A DNA stretch of 42,817 nt from Xanthomonas bonasiae (lineage in GTDB: Bacteria > Pseudomonadota > Gammaproteobacteria > Xanthomonadales > Xanthomonadaceae). The translations under genes were made by a program, and so were the position numbers. The stretch lies in the NCBI RefSeq assembly GCF_017163705.1, contig NZ_JAFIWB010000035.1:1-42817 (forward strand), read 5' to 3'. Under the pieces are notes generated by a model that was given only the letters and a program-made list of their open reading frames with translations, was not told the origin of the DNA and did not search any database. Below, piece by piece: positions 29,321-37,548 of this stretch (the stretch's first letter is position 1; every line of letters starts with the position of its first letter).

Positions 29321-29481
29321 GATGTTTCCCTCCCAGGACACATGCACACACGGGTGACGGTCGCGCGTGCGCGCCGCCTTGCTGGTTGTGACGGCGGCAA
29401 GCCATGGCCCGCTGCCGTATCGCTAGGCGTGGCGGGCGTCGCAACCGAGCGACGCGCCGCGACATCGGTCACGATCGGCTG

Positions 29482-29523
29482 AGCCTAGAAGTGAATTTCG
29501 CGTTAAGCAAATGAAAAATTCAC
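29482..29523 (-). promoter_or_regulatory. Promoter and candidate operator upstream of the first receptor gene
   Basis: On the minus strand TTGCTT (29505-29510) and TAGGCT (29482-29487) are separated by 17 bp. An inverted repeat, GTGAATTT (29491-29498) and AAATTCAC (29516-29523), overlaps the -35 and the spacer, as expected of a repressor or activator site. The remaining stretch 29321-29693 has only the receptor leader and no supported gene. Confidence 0.45.
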
Positions 29524-29693
29524 GCCAATCTATGTGCTTTTCGACTACCTGGACGGCACCACAAAACCACCTGGCGGACCAGGCAAAACGTAACCAGAAC
29601 GTGACAATGCATGCCGCCAGATTCCACTCAACGGCACGTGTTCCATCGAGTCACCCTGCCCCGCACCAGCAGACGGTGTCCCTCGGACTTCGC

Positions 29694-30653
29694 TCAGCCC
29701 GGCGCCCGATCCGGATACAGGCGCTTGGCGGCGTTGCGCAGCGCCAGCAGGATGCGTTCGGCGCCCGGCGGCAGCATGTAGTCGCGGCGGCGGATGATGC
29801 CGAACGATTCCATCCGTACCCCCAGCGCGATCGGCAGCACGGTCAGCAGCTTGGCCTGCACGTACGGCGCCACCGCGTCGGCCGGCAGCGCCGCCAGCAG
29901 GTCGCTGCCGCGCAGCAGGCTGGTCATCACCGGCAACGACGAGGTCTCGATGACGTTCTGCGGGGTCGGCACGCCGTGCTCCATGAACATCGCGTCCAGC
30001 CGCGCGCGCAGCACGCTGTCCACCGGCGGCAGCACCCAGCCGTAGCGCGCCAGGTCGGCGTGGCGCAGGTCGGCGCGCGCCGACAGCGGATGCCCGGCGC
30101 GCGCCACCACCGAATGCGGCTCGTCGGCCAGCGGCTCGAACTCCAGCTCGTCGCCGCCATACGGGCCGAGGATGCGGCCGATGACGATGTCGAGCTGGCC
30201 GTCCAGCAGCCTGGCCACCAGCGGCCGGCTGTAGTCCATCTCCACCCGCACCAGGATGCCGGGGAACTCGCGCTTGACCTCGGCGATCGCCTGCGGCACC
30301 AGGTTGGTGCCCGGATTGACCACGGTGCCGATCGAGACCTGGCCCATGCGCCCCTCGCGCAGCGCGGCGATCTCCTCCTGCGCGCGGCCGATCTCCGACA
30401 TCGCCGAACGCGCGCGGCGGATCAGCACCTGCCCGTACCAGGTCGGCTCCACCCCGCGCGCATGCCGCTCGAACAGCTTGACCCCGAGCAGGTCCTCCAT
30501 TTCCGCCAGCAGCTTGGACGCCGCCGGCTGGGTCATGCTCGCCGCCTCGGCCGCGCGCAGCACCGAGCGATGCTCGTGCAATTGCAACAGCAGCAACAGA
30601 TGCCGGGTCTTGAGGCGGGCGGCGTTGAACCAGGGATTGGCGGTAGCGGTCAT
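29694..30653 (-). CDS. LysR-type transcriptional regulator (GbpR-like)
   Basis: This 319-residue regulator has an N-terminal winged helix (about 12-72) with SVLRAAEAASMTQPAASKLLAEM-type recognition sequence, and an effector-binding domain (about 95-300) with GQVSIGTVVNPGTNLVP. It resembles GbpR regulators that respond to galactose-type sugars. It is divergent from the galactonate operon with a 332-bp gap and lies upstream of the xyloglucan locus in the same orientation. Both could be its targets. The start is ATG at MTATANPWFN; a longer frame would extend into the promoter region. Effector and targets are inferred from position. Confidence 0.9.
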   Translation of the reverse strand: MTATANPWFNAARLKTRHLLLLLQLHEHRSVLRAAEAASMTQPAASKLLAEMEDLLGVKLFERHARGVEPTWYGQVLIRRARSAMSEIGRAQEEIAALREGRMGQVSIGTVVNPGTNLVPQAIAEVKREFPGILVRVEMDYSRPLVARLLDGQLDIVIGRILGPYGGDELEFEPLADEPHSVVARAGHPLSARADLRHADLARYGWVLPPVDSVLRARLDAMFMEHGVPTPQNVIETSSLPVMTSLLRGSDLLAALPADAVAPYVQAKLLTVLPIALGVRMESFGIIRRRDYMLPPGAERILLALRNAAKRLYPDRAPG

Positions 30654-30985
30654 AAGCGGAAAGCGTCCTGAGCGAGAAGATGCGTATTCACCACCGGAAT
30701 AGCATATGTCTAAAATTTCATTTGCCGAGCATATCTTCACGCGCGCAGGCTATCGGCCAGTCGCGACTCCGGCCGCGACGCCGTCCCACCGCCACACCCG
30801 CCTCGTGAAGGCGCCGGCGCACCGCGCCAGCGTAGATGAGCAGGACGATCAGCCAGCGCACCGGTCGATGGCGCCCGCCCGTTCGTCGCCAACGGGACGG
30901 TCGCTCACCTGCGCGCCACTGCGGCCGCGCGATGACGACGTCGCAGTGGACGCCTTCCGCTCCACGCACGTTGCCAGGTAAGCCG
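30654..30985. promoter_or_regulatory. Divergent control region between lysR and dgoA
   Basis: Two direct copies of AGCATAT (30702-30708 and 30729-30735), 27 bp apart, flank an AT-rich core containing TAAAAT (30712-30717), the best -10-like hexamer on the plus strand. This is the only AT-rich stretch of the gap and is where LysR binding would be expected. No gene is supported in the rest of this region. Confidence 0.4.
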
Positions 30986-31606
30986 ATGTCCGCCGTCTCC
31001 CCGTTCCAGTTTCCCCTGATCGCGATCCTGCGCGGCCTCACCCCCGACGACGCGCTGGACCATGTCGGCGCGCTGGCCGAGGCCGGTTACGACGCGATCG
31101 AGATCCCGCTCAACTCGCCGCGCTGGGCCGACAGCATCGGCGCGGCGGTGCAGGCGTTCGGCCAGCGCTGCTGGATCGGCGGCGGCACCGTGCTGAAGAT
31201 CGCCGACGTCGATGTCCTCGCCGATCTCGGCGCGCGCTTCATCGTCACCCCGAACACGCGGCCGCCGGTGATCCGCCACGCGGTCGCGCGCGGCCTGCAG
31301 GTGGTGGCCGGCTTCGCCACCGCCACCGAAGCCTTCGACGCCCTCGACGCCGGCGCGCAGATGCTCAAGCTGTTCCCGGCCGCCACCTACGGTCCCGGCC
31401 ACCTGCGCGCGTTGCGCGCGGTGCTGCCGCCGACGGTGCCGCTGTTCGTGGTCGGCGGGGTCAGCACCGACACGCTGCACGACTACCTGGCCGCCGGCGC
31501 GACCGGCGCCGGCATCGGCGGCGAACTGTACCGGCCCGGCCAGGCGCTCGCGCAGACCCGGGCGCAGGCCGCCGCCTTCCGCCAAGCCTACTTGGACCAC
31601 GCATGA
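30986..31606 (+). CDS. dgoA: 2-dehydro-3-deoxy-6-phosphogalactonate (KDPGal) aldolase
   Basis: This 206-residue class I aldolase splits KDPGal to pyruvate and glyceraldehyde 3-phosphate, the last step of the De Ley-Doudoroff pathway. The KDPG/KDPGal fold is seen in [14 protein letters not shown]39 in [17 protein letters not shown] and the Schiff-base lysine K128 in [19 protein letters not shown] and LFPAATYGP favour KDPGal over KDPG aldolase. The start has AGGTAAG upstream and gives the family length; the longer frame has no similarity. Its stop overlaps the dgoD start by four bases. First gene of a four-gene operon. Confidence 0.94.
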   Translation: MSAVSPFQFPLIAILRGLTPDDALDHVGALAEAGYDAIEIPLNSPRWADSIGAAVQAFGQRCWIGGGTVLKIADVDVLADLGARFIVTPNTRPPVIRHAVARGLQVVAGFATATEAFDALDAGAQMLKLFPAATYGPGHLRALRAVLPPTVPLFVVGGVSTDTLHDYLAAGATGAGIGGELYRPGQALAQTRAQAAAFRQAYLDHA

Positions 31607-32754
31607 AGATCGTTCGCCTCACCACCTATCACGCCGCGCCGCGCTGGCTGTTCCTGAAGATCGAAACCGACGAAGGCATCACCGGGTGGGGCGAACCGGT
31701 GATCGAGGGCCGCGCGCGCAGCGTCGACGCCGCGGTGCACGAACTGAGCGGCTACCTGATCGGCAAGGATCCGGCGCGGATCAACGACCTCTGGCAACTG
31801 CTGTACCGCAGCGGCTTCTACCGCGGCGGGCCGATCCTGATGAGCGCCATCGCCGGCATCGACCAGGCGCTGTGGGACATCAAGGGCAAGGCGCTGGGTG
31901 TGCCGGTGTACGAACTGCTCGGCGGGCTGGTGCGCGACCGCATGAAGACCTACCGCTGGGTCGGCGGCGACCGCCCGTCGGCGACCATCGCGCAGATCCA
32001 GGGCTACCGTGAGCTGGGTTTCGACACCTTCAAGTTCAACGGCACCGAGGAGATGAAGCTGATCGACGGGCCGCGCGCGGTGGACGCGGCGGTGGCCAAG
32101 GTCGCGCAGATCCGCGAGGCGTTCGGCACCAGCATCGACTTCGGCATCGACTTCCACGGCCGTGTCGCCGCGCCGATGGCGCGCGTGCTGCTGCGCGAAC
32201 TGGAGCCGTTCAAGCCGCTGTTCGTCGAGGAACCGGTGCTGCCGGAACTGGCCGAATACTATCCGCGCCTGGCCGCGTCCACACCGATCCCGCTGGCGGC
32301 CGGCGAACGCATGTTCTCGCGCTTCGACTTCAAGCCGGTGCTGCAGGCCGGCGGCCTGTCGCTGCTGCAGCCCGACCTGTCGCATGCCGGTGGCATCACC
32401 GAATGCCTGAAGATCGCCAGCATGGCCGACGCCTACGATGTCGGCCTGGCCCCGCACTGCCCGCTCGGCCCGGTCGCGCTGGCCGCCTGCCTGCAGGTGG
32501 ATTTCGTCTCGCACAACGCGGTGTTGCAGGAACAGAGCATCGGCATCCACTACAACGAAGGCGCCGACCTGCTCGACTACGTGATCAACAAGGAAGACTT
32601 CGCGTGCGACGATAGCGGCAGCATCGCCGCATTGCCCAAGCCCGGCCTCGGCGTGGAAATCGACGAGGAGCGCCTGCGCCATGCCAACGAAAATCCGCCC
32701 GACTGGCACAACCCGGTCTGGCGCCACGCCGACGGCAGCATCGCCGAATGGTGA
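31603..32754 (+). CDS. dgoD: D-galactonate dehydratase
   Basis: This 383-residue enolase-superfamily enzyme converts D-galactonate to 2-dehydro-3-deoxygalactonate. The key residues fall at the same numbers as in the characterised Escherichia coli enzyme: metal ligand D183 and catalytic H185 in IDFHGR, and H285 in [17 protein letters not shown] supplies a further metal ligand. The N-terminus [15 protein letters not shown] is typical of the family. It is translationally coupled to dgoA (ATGA) and followed within nine bases by the lactonase gene. Confidence 0.97.
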   Translation: MKIVRLTTYHAAPRWLFLKIETDEGITGWGEPVIEGRARSVDAAVHELSGYLIGKDPARINDLWQLLYRSGFYRGGPILMSAIAGIDQALWDIKGKALGVPVYELLGGLVRDRMKTYRWVGGDRPSATIAQIQGYRELGFDTFKFNGTEEMKLIDGPRAVDAAVAKVAQIREAFGTSIDFGIDFHGRVAAPMARVLLRELEPFKPLFVEEPVLPELAEYYPRLAASTPIPLAAGERMFSRFDFKPVLQAGGLSLLQPDLSHAGGITECLKIASMADAYDVGLAPHCPLGPVALAACLQVDFVSHNAVLQEQSIGIHYNEGADLLDYVINKEDFACDDSGSIAALPKPGLGVEIDEERLRHANENPPDWHNPVWRHADGSIAEW

Positions 32755-32762
32755 GTGAGCCC

Positions 32763-33680
32763 ATGAGCACCGAATCCGCACACACCGCCACGCTGGCGGT
32801 GGACAGCCGCTGCACCCACGGCGAAGGCGTGGTCTGGTGCGAACGCCGGCAAGTGCTGTTCTGGGTCGACATCGACGGACGCCAGCTGTGGCGGCACGAC
32901 CCGGCCAGCGGCGCCACGCGTCACTGGGCCCTGCCCGACCGCCCCGGCTGCCTGGGTCTGTTCGACGACGGCCGCCTGCTGCTGGCGCTGGCCAAGGGCG
33001 TGTACGCCGCCGATCCCGATGCCAGCGCCGCCGACGCGACCGACTTGCCGCTGCACAGGCTGGCCGACCTGGAGCCGGAGCGCGACGACACCCGCGCCAA
33101 CGACGGCCGCGCCGACCGCCACGGCAATTTCGTGTTCGGCACCATGAGCGAACGCGCCGACCAGGCCCCGGTCGGCAGCTTCTACCAGTGGTCCGCGCGC
33201 CACGGCCTGCGCCGCCTGCCGTTGCCCGGCGTGGCCATCCCCAACGCGATCTGCTTCAGCGCCGACGGCCGCACTCTGTACTACTGCGACTCGGTGCGCC
33301 CGCAGATCCTGTGCTGCGACTACGACGCCGCCAACGCCCAGACCGGCAACAGCCGCGTGTTCGCCGAACTCGATCACCCCAGCGCCGAACCCGACGGCGC
33401 CATCGTCGATGCCGAAGGCCACCTGTGGAACGCGCAATGGCGCGCCTGGCGCGTGGTCCGCTACCGGCCCGACGGCAGCGTCGAGCGTAGCGTCGCGCTG
33501 CCGGTCAAGCATCCCACCTGCCCTGCTTTGGGCGGCGCCGACGGCCGCACGCTGTACCTGAGCACCTCGCGCATGGACCACGCCGACGCCGAACTGGCGT
33601 GCACGCCGCAGGCCGGCGGCCTGTTCGTCGCCGCGGTCGGCATCGCCGGCCTGCCCGAAGGACGCATCGCCAGCGCATGA
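32763..33680 (+). CDS. SMP-30/gluconolactonase family protein, probable galactonolactonase
   Basis: This 305-residue six-bladed propeller protein is of the SMP-30/Gnl/LRE family, which hydrolyse sugar lactones with one divalent metal. The metal ligands expected of the family are visible: the Glu of THGEGVVW, the Asn of IPNAICFS and the Asp of PDGAIVDAEGHLW. In this operon it would open D-galactono-lactone to galactonate. The start MSTESAHTAT has GTGAG upstream; an ATG five codons earlier overlaps the dgoD stop and is possible. It overlaps dgoK by four bases. L-arabinonolactonase is an alternative specificity. Confidence 0.9.
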   Translation: MSTESAHTATLAVDSRCTHGEGVVWCERRQVLFWVDIDGRQLWRHDPASGATRHWALPDRPGCLGLFDDGRLLLALAKGVYAADPDASAADATDLPLHRLADLEPERDDTRANDGRADRHGNFVFGTMSERADQAPVGSFYQWSARHGLRRLPLPGVAIPNAICFSADGRTLYYCDSVRPQILCCDYDAANAQTGNSRVFAELDHPSAEPDGAIVDAEGHLWNAQWRAWRVVRYRPDGSVERSVALPVKHPTCPALGGADGRTLYLSTSRMDHADAELACTPQAGGLFVAAVGIAGLPEGRIASA

Positions 33681-34576
33681 TCGCCATCGATTGGGGCACC
33701 AGCAGCCTGCGCGGCTACCGGCTCGCCGCCGACGGCCGCGTCCTCGAGCAGCGCCGCAGCGACCAGGGCATCGGCGCCTGCCAGGGCCGCTTCGCCGCGA
33801 CCCTGGCGGCGCTGATCGACGGCTGGCCCGGCGACGTGGTGCTGTGCGGCATGATCGGCAGCCGCAACGGCTGGATCGAACTGCCTTACGCGCCCTGCCC
33901 GGCCGACGCCGACGCGCTGGCCGCGGCGATGCAGCCGCTGCAGGACCCGGCCCTGCCCGGGCGCACGCTGTGGTTCGTGCCCGGCGTGGCCAGCGGCGCC
34001 GAGGCGGTGCCGGACGTGATGCGCGGCGAGGAGACCCAACTGATCGGGCTGCTCGACGTCCTCGCGCAGGACGCCCGGGACGCGGGCCGCCACAGCGTGT
34101 GCCTGCCCGGCACCCACAGCAAATGGGTCGATCTGGAACACGGTCGCATCGCCGCCCTGGCCACGATGATGACCGGCGAGCTGTACGCGCTGCTGCGCCA
34201 GCACAGCCTGCTGGCGCGCCTGATGGATGCCGACGACGCGCAGTTCGACGGCACCGGCTTCGACGCCGGCCTGCAGCGCAGCGGCGAGCCCGGCGGCCTG
34301 CTGCACCACCTGTTCGGCGTGCGCAGCCTGGGCCTGTTCGAGCGGCTGAGCGCGGCGGCCGCGCCGTCCTACCTGTCCGGCCTGCTGATCGGCCACGAAC
34401 TGCGCGCGCGCCTGCCGCTGGCGCCGCGCGTGCACCTGATCGGCGGCAGCGGCCTGCTGAACCGCTACGCGCACGCGCTGCGCGCGCTGGGCAGCGCGGT
34501 CCACAGCCACCCGGAAGACCTCGCCGCACGCGGCCTGTACCGCCTGGCGCAACGCCGCGGCGGCATCGGCGTCTGA
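33677..34576 (+). CDS. dgoK: 2-dehydro-3-deoxygalactonokinase
   Basis: This 299-residue kinase phosphorylates 2-dehydro-3-deoxygalactonate at C6, feeding the DgoA aldolase. The DgoK family is recognised by MIAIDWGTSSLRGYRL at the phosphate loop, GMIGSRNGW, VASGAEAVPDVMRGEE, CLPGTHSKWV and MTGELYALL. The ATG overlaps the preceding stop codon (ATGA). It is the last gene of the dgoA-dgoD-lactonase-dgoK operon. Galactose dehydrogenase, needed to start the pathway from galactose, is not in the window. Confidence 0.95.
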   Translation: MIAIDWGTSSLRGYRLAADGRVLEQRRSDQGIGACQGRFAATLAALIDGWPGDVVLCGMIGSRNGWIELPYAPCPADADALAAAMQPLQDPALPGRTLWFVPGVASGAEAVPDVMRGEETQLIGLLDVLAQDARDAGRHSVCLPGTHSKWVDLEHGRIAALATMMTGELYALLRQHSLLARLMDADDAQFDGTGFDAGLQRSGEPGGLLHHLFGVRSLGLFERLSAAAAPSYLSGLLIGHELRARLPLAPRVHLIGGSGLLNRYAHALRALGSAVHSHPEDLAARGLYRLAQRRGGIGV

Positions 34577-34727
34577 TCCCCGCACCGTCCCCGGCGCCGC
34601 CTGCAAGCCGCGCCGCAAGACCCGCCTGCCGCGGCGCGGCGGGACCCGCGCCGGCACCGCCACGCGCATTCTCCACGCGCCGGCGCCGACTGCTTTAGAA
34701 TTGCGCGCTTAACCGCCGGATCGAACC

Positions 34728-35051
34728 ATGCCTTTTGTCGTCACCGAAAACTGCATCAAGTGCAAATACACCGACTGCGTGGAAGTGTGTCCCGTGGATT
34801 GTTTCCACGCGGGTCCCAATTTCCTGGTGATCGATCCGGACGAGTGCATCGACTGCACCCTGTGCGAGCCGGAGTGCCCGGCCAACGCGATCTATCCCGA
34901 GGACGACGTGCCGGCCGGACAGGAAGGCTTCGTCGCGCTCAACGCGGAGCTGGCCAAGGCCTGGCCGGTGCTGACCACGCGCCAGGAACCGCTGCCCGAC
35001 GCCGCCGAGTGGGACGGCAAGCCGAACAAGCTGCCGCTGCTGCTGAAGTAA
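34728..35051 (+). CDS. fdxA: Seven-iron ferredoxin FdxA
   Basis: This 107-residue cytosolic electron carrier has the 3Fe-4S/4Fe-4S arrangement of the FdxA family: N-terminal cysteines in [18 protein letters not shown], then a second cluster motif [12 protein letters not shown], and a C-terminal extension ending KLPLLLK. Length and the start MPFVVTENC are typical. A -10-like TAGAAT lies at 34696-34701 with only a poor -35. The gene stands alone between the galactonate operon and the REP element. Its redox partner cannot be read from the sequence. Confidence 0.95.
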   Translation: MPFVVTENCIKCKYTDCVEVCPVDCFHAGPNFLVIDPDECIDCTLCEPECPANAIYPEDDVPAGQEGFVALNAELAKAWPVLTTRQEPLPDAAEWDGKPNKLPLLLK

Positions 35052-35098
35052 CCGGCGCGCAGCGCCGTCGAGGCAACCCAAGCTGCGCGAGCGGTTTT

Positions 35099-35164
35099 GT
35101 AGGAGCGGCTTCAGCCGCGACAGGCTCCATCGGTAAAGCCTGTCGCGGCTGAAGCCGCTCCTAC
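35099..35164. repeat. GTAG-type REP pair forming a perfect 28-bp-arm stem-loop
   Basis: The left arm begins GTAGGAGCGGCTTCAGCCGC and ends at 35126. The right arm (35137-35164) is its exact reverse complement, with a ten-base loop between. The 5' GTAG tetranucleotide before an internal palindrome is the hallmark of REPs in Xanthomonadaceae, mobilised by RAYT transposases. Located 3' of fdxA, it could also terminate or stabilise that transcript. Confidence 0.9.
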
Positions 35165-35220
35165 AGGGGATTCCTGGAACCTCAGCATCCGGGCGCAATC
35201 CGCATCTTCCCCAAAACGAA

Positions 35221-35242
35221 ACGGGCGCCCTGCGGCGCCCGT
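35221..35242 (-). terminator. Intrinsic terminator of the dapA-bamC operon
   Basis: ACGGGCGCC and GGCGCCCGT form a 9-bp perfect stem around CTGC. On the minus strand the stem is followed by TTCGTTTTGG, a weak T-rich tail. It lies about 50 bp after the lipoprotein stop codon. Confidence 0.8.
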
Positions 35243-35290
35243 CTCTGTCCATCGCCACAGCCGGCGCGCACGCCGGCCGGCGACGCCGGC

Positions 35291-35824
35291 TCAATGGCCG
35301 AGCTTGGCCTTCAGCGCCGCGATCAGCTTGACCGGGGCATCGCCGTTGGCCGGCATGCCGCGCGGATCGACCGCCGACACGTACACGCCGGCATCCACCG
35401 CCACCACGCGAACCAGGAAGTTGCTGCCTTCGTAGGCCACGTCGTAGGAGCCCAGCACCTGCGCACGGCTGGCGATGGTGACGCCCTCGATGCCGCCCAG
35501 CGCGTCGCCGACCTGGCCGAACACCTGGTCGCGCGCGCCCGGCACCACGAAACCGCTGTTCGACGCCGCCGGCGCCTGGGCCGGCGCGCTGCCGGCGCCG
35601 GGGCGCTGCGTGGCCGAGGCCAGCGCCGGCACCTTCATCGCCGCCGAGGTATCCGGCGCGGTCAGATCCGGCGGCACTTCCAGCGGACGCATTTCGGGAG
35701 CCAGCGCATAGTCGCCACGCGGCTTGCCCTTGTGGAACCAGCTGCAACCGCTGGTGGCCGCGACCATGGTGGTCGCCAGCACGGCGGCCGACAGCACGCG
35801 GACGTAGGGAACGGAAGCACGCAT
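35291..35824 (-). CDS. bamC: BamC/NlpB-like lipoprotein, short form
   Basis: This 177-residue lipoprotein has a lipobox TSGC with acylated C27. After the signal comes the segment RPLEVPPDLTAP, which resembles the conserved BamD-binding stretch of BamC in the outer-membrane protein assembly complex. A single helix-grip-like domain (about 95-177) follows a flexible Ala/Pro-rich linker. Escherichia coli BamC is about 344 residues with two such domains, so this is a reduced version. The position directly after dapA (18-bp gap) matches dapA-nlpB in enterobacteria. Assignment rests on synteny and the PPDL motif; a lineage-specific lipoprotein is the alternative. Confidence 0.75.
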   Translation of the reverse strand: MRASVPYVRVLSAAVLATTMVAATSGCSWFHKGKPRGDYALAPEMRPLEVPPDLTAPDTSAAMKVPALASATQRPGAGSAPAQAPAASNSGFVVPGARDQVFGQVGDALGGIEGVTIASRAQVLGSYDVAYEGSNFLVRVVAVDAGVYVSAVDPRGMPANGDAPVKLIAALKAKLGH

Positions 35825-35842
35825 CGATAAATCTCCTGAGGG

Positions 35843-36751
35843 TCAGGCCGCGAGCGTTTCGCGGCTGGATAGTTCTTCCAACGCGGCTGCGTCGGTGGCG
35901 AGACGGTCGGCCGTGGCGTGGTGCGCCGCGGACAGCGGCAGCAGCGGCAGCCGCAGCCCCTGGCCGATACCGGCGCGCTGCAGCAGCGCCTTGACCGGGA
36001 TCGGGTTGGATTCGATGCCGCAGAAGGCGTGGAACGGCTGCAGGCGCGCGTCCCAGGCCTGCGCCGGCTCGGCCTGGCGCGCACGCGCCAGGTCGCACAG
36101 GCGGCGGTAGGCGGCCGGCAAGGCGTTGGACGCGACCGAGATCAGCCCGTCGTAGCCGCCGAGCATGGCCTGCGCGGCGCTGCCGTCGTCGCCGCTGAGC
36201 ACGGCGAAGCCGTCGCTGCGCAGCGCCAGCAGCGCGGCGATGCGTTGCGGATCGCTGCTGGCTTCCTTGATGCCGACGATGTTCGGATGCTGCGCCAGCT
36301 GCGCCACCGTCTCCGGCAGCAGGTCGCAGCCGGTGCGCCCGGGCACGTTGTACAGCACCACCGGCAGGCCGCCGTGCTCGGCCACCTGCAGGTAATGCGC
36401 GAGCAGGCCGGCCTGGGTCGGGCGCACGTACGGCGGCGTCACCACCAGCGCGTACTGGGCGCCGTTGGCGGCGGCGCGGCGGGTCAGCGCGACGGTCTTG
36501 GCGGTGCCGGACAGGCCGGTGCCGGCCAGCAGCGGCACGCGCCCGCCGATCGCCTGCGCCGCCTCGCGCAGGATCAGGTCGTACTCCTCGTCCAGCAGGG
36601 TGGCCGCCTCGCCGGTCGATCCCGCCACCACCACGCCCTGCACGCCGCCGTCCAGCTGCCGTTTGAGCAGCCGCTGCCAGGCGTCGAGGTCGAGGTCGCC
36701 ATTGCCCTGGAAGGGCGTGGCCAGGGCGGTGATGATGCCGGAGAGGGACAA
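35843..36751 (-). CDS. dapA: 4-hydroxy-tetrahydrodipicolinate synthase
   Basis: This 302-residue TIM-barrel lyase condenses pyruvate with aspartate semialdehyde, the first committed step to diaminopimelate and lysine. Family motifs: [19 protein letters not shown], the tyrosine-bearing [25 protein letters not shown] and the Schiff-base lysine in VGIKEASSD. The start appears to be TTG (TTG TCC CTC TCC GGC), which gives the conserved N-terminus; an ATG 69 bp further upstream would add unrelated sequence and lacks a ribosome binding site. It is divergent from gcvR and leads the dapA-bamC operon. Confidence 0.95.
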   Translation of the reverse strand: MSLSGIITALATPFQGNGDLDLDAWQRLLKRQLDGGVQGVVVAGSTGEAATLLDEEYDLILREAAQAIGGRVPLLAGTGLSGTAKTVALTRRAAANGAQYALVVTPPYVRPTQAGLLAHYLQVAEHGGLPVVLYNVPGRTGCDLLPETVAQLAQHPNIVGIKEASSDPQRIAALLALRSDGFAVLSGDDGSAAQAMLGGYDGLISVASNALPAAYRRLCDLARARQAEPAQAWDARLQPFHAFCGIESNPIPVKALLQRAGIGQGLRLPLLPLSAAHHATADRLATDAAALEELSSRETLAA

Positions 36752-36911
36752 GATGCGTGATGCTCGCTGTGATTTGGAGAGGGCCGCGTGCAGCCCGCAC
36801 GGACGGGATTCGTCCCGCATGTTACTTGCGGCCCGAAAGCGCGGGCAAGTATGCTGCATACTGCGCCGAGCGACCGCCCGGACGCCGTTCAGCCTTACGC
36901 AATCCTACGCA

Positions 36912-37487
36912 ATGCCGGAAGCCCCTTTGACAGACACCACGCCCCGGCCCGCGCCGACCGAAAACCACCTCCTGATCAACGCCTATACGACGCATCCGGA
37001 GTCGCCGCTGTTGCCGGTGACGCGCCGTATCGCCGACAGCGGCTGTAATCTCGTCGATGCGCGCCTGGCCACGGTCGGCCGCGACGTGTCGGTGACCGCG
37101 CTGGCGACCGGCTCGTGGGATTCGGTCGCCAAGCTCGAAGCCATGCTGACCCGGCTCGACCGCGAGGAAGGCATGAAGCTGGTGTGGTACCGCACCGGCG
37201 CCAAGCAGGCGCAGTCCAACCTGCTGCCCTACATCGTCGAGGTCATCGCCGCCGACAAGCCGGGCATCCTGTTCCAGCTGGCGGACTTCTTCGACCGCCA
37301 GGGCATCACCATCGAGAACCTGCAGAGCACCCGCTACCGCGCGATGCAGACCGGCGCGGAGATGTTCTCGGCGCAGGTGACGATCGGGGTGCCGGCGAAC
37401 ATGCACATCGCCGCGCTGCGCGACGACTTCCTCGAGTTCTGCGACCACCTGAACCTGGACGCGATCATGGACCCGATGAAGTTCTGA
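36912..37487 (+). CDS. gcvR: Glycine cleavage system transcriptional repressor-like protein (two ACT domains)
   Basis: This 191-residue protein has tandem ACT domains of the GcvR family: about 18-90 (LLINAYTTHPESPLLPVTRR) and about 100-180 (YIVEVIAADKPGILFQLADF, with GITIENLQSTRY). In Escherichia coli GcvR binds glycine and restrains GcvA; it has no DNA-binding domain. The gene lies between dapA (divergent) and bcp (61 bp downstream), the same order as in enterobacteria. The start is ATG at MPEAPLTD, about 160 bp from the dapA start; the longer frame runs antisense through dapA. A partner GcvA is not in the window. Confidence 0.88.
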   Translation: MPEAPLTDTTPRPAPTENHLLINAYTTHPESPLLPVTRRIADSGCNLVDARLATVGRDVSVTALATGSWDSVAKLEAMLTRLDREEGMKLVWYRTGAKQAQSNLLPYIVEVIAADKPGILFQLADFFDRQGITIENLQSTRYRAMQTGAEMFSAQVTIGVPANMHIAALRDDFLEFCDHLNLDAIMDPMKF

Positions 37488-37548
37488 TCCGCGCTGGACA
37501 TCGATGCATTCGAACGCAGATGATGGCGATGCACGCGGAGGACACCCC

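Noticed and set aside
29321-29693. Xyl-box (TGGTAGCGCTAACA type) upstream of the xyloglucan locus
   Set aside because: I looked for the motif in the receptor leader regions and found no convincing match; a different operator is suggested instead.
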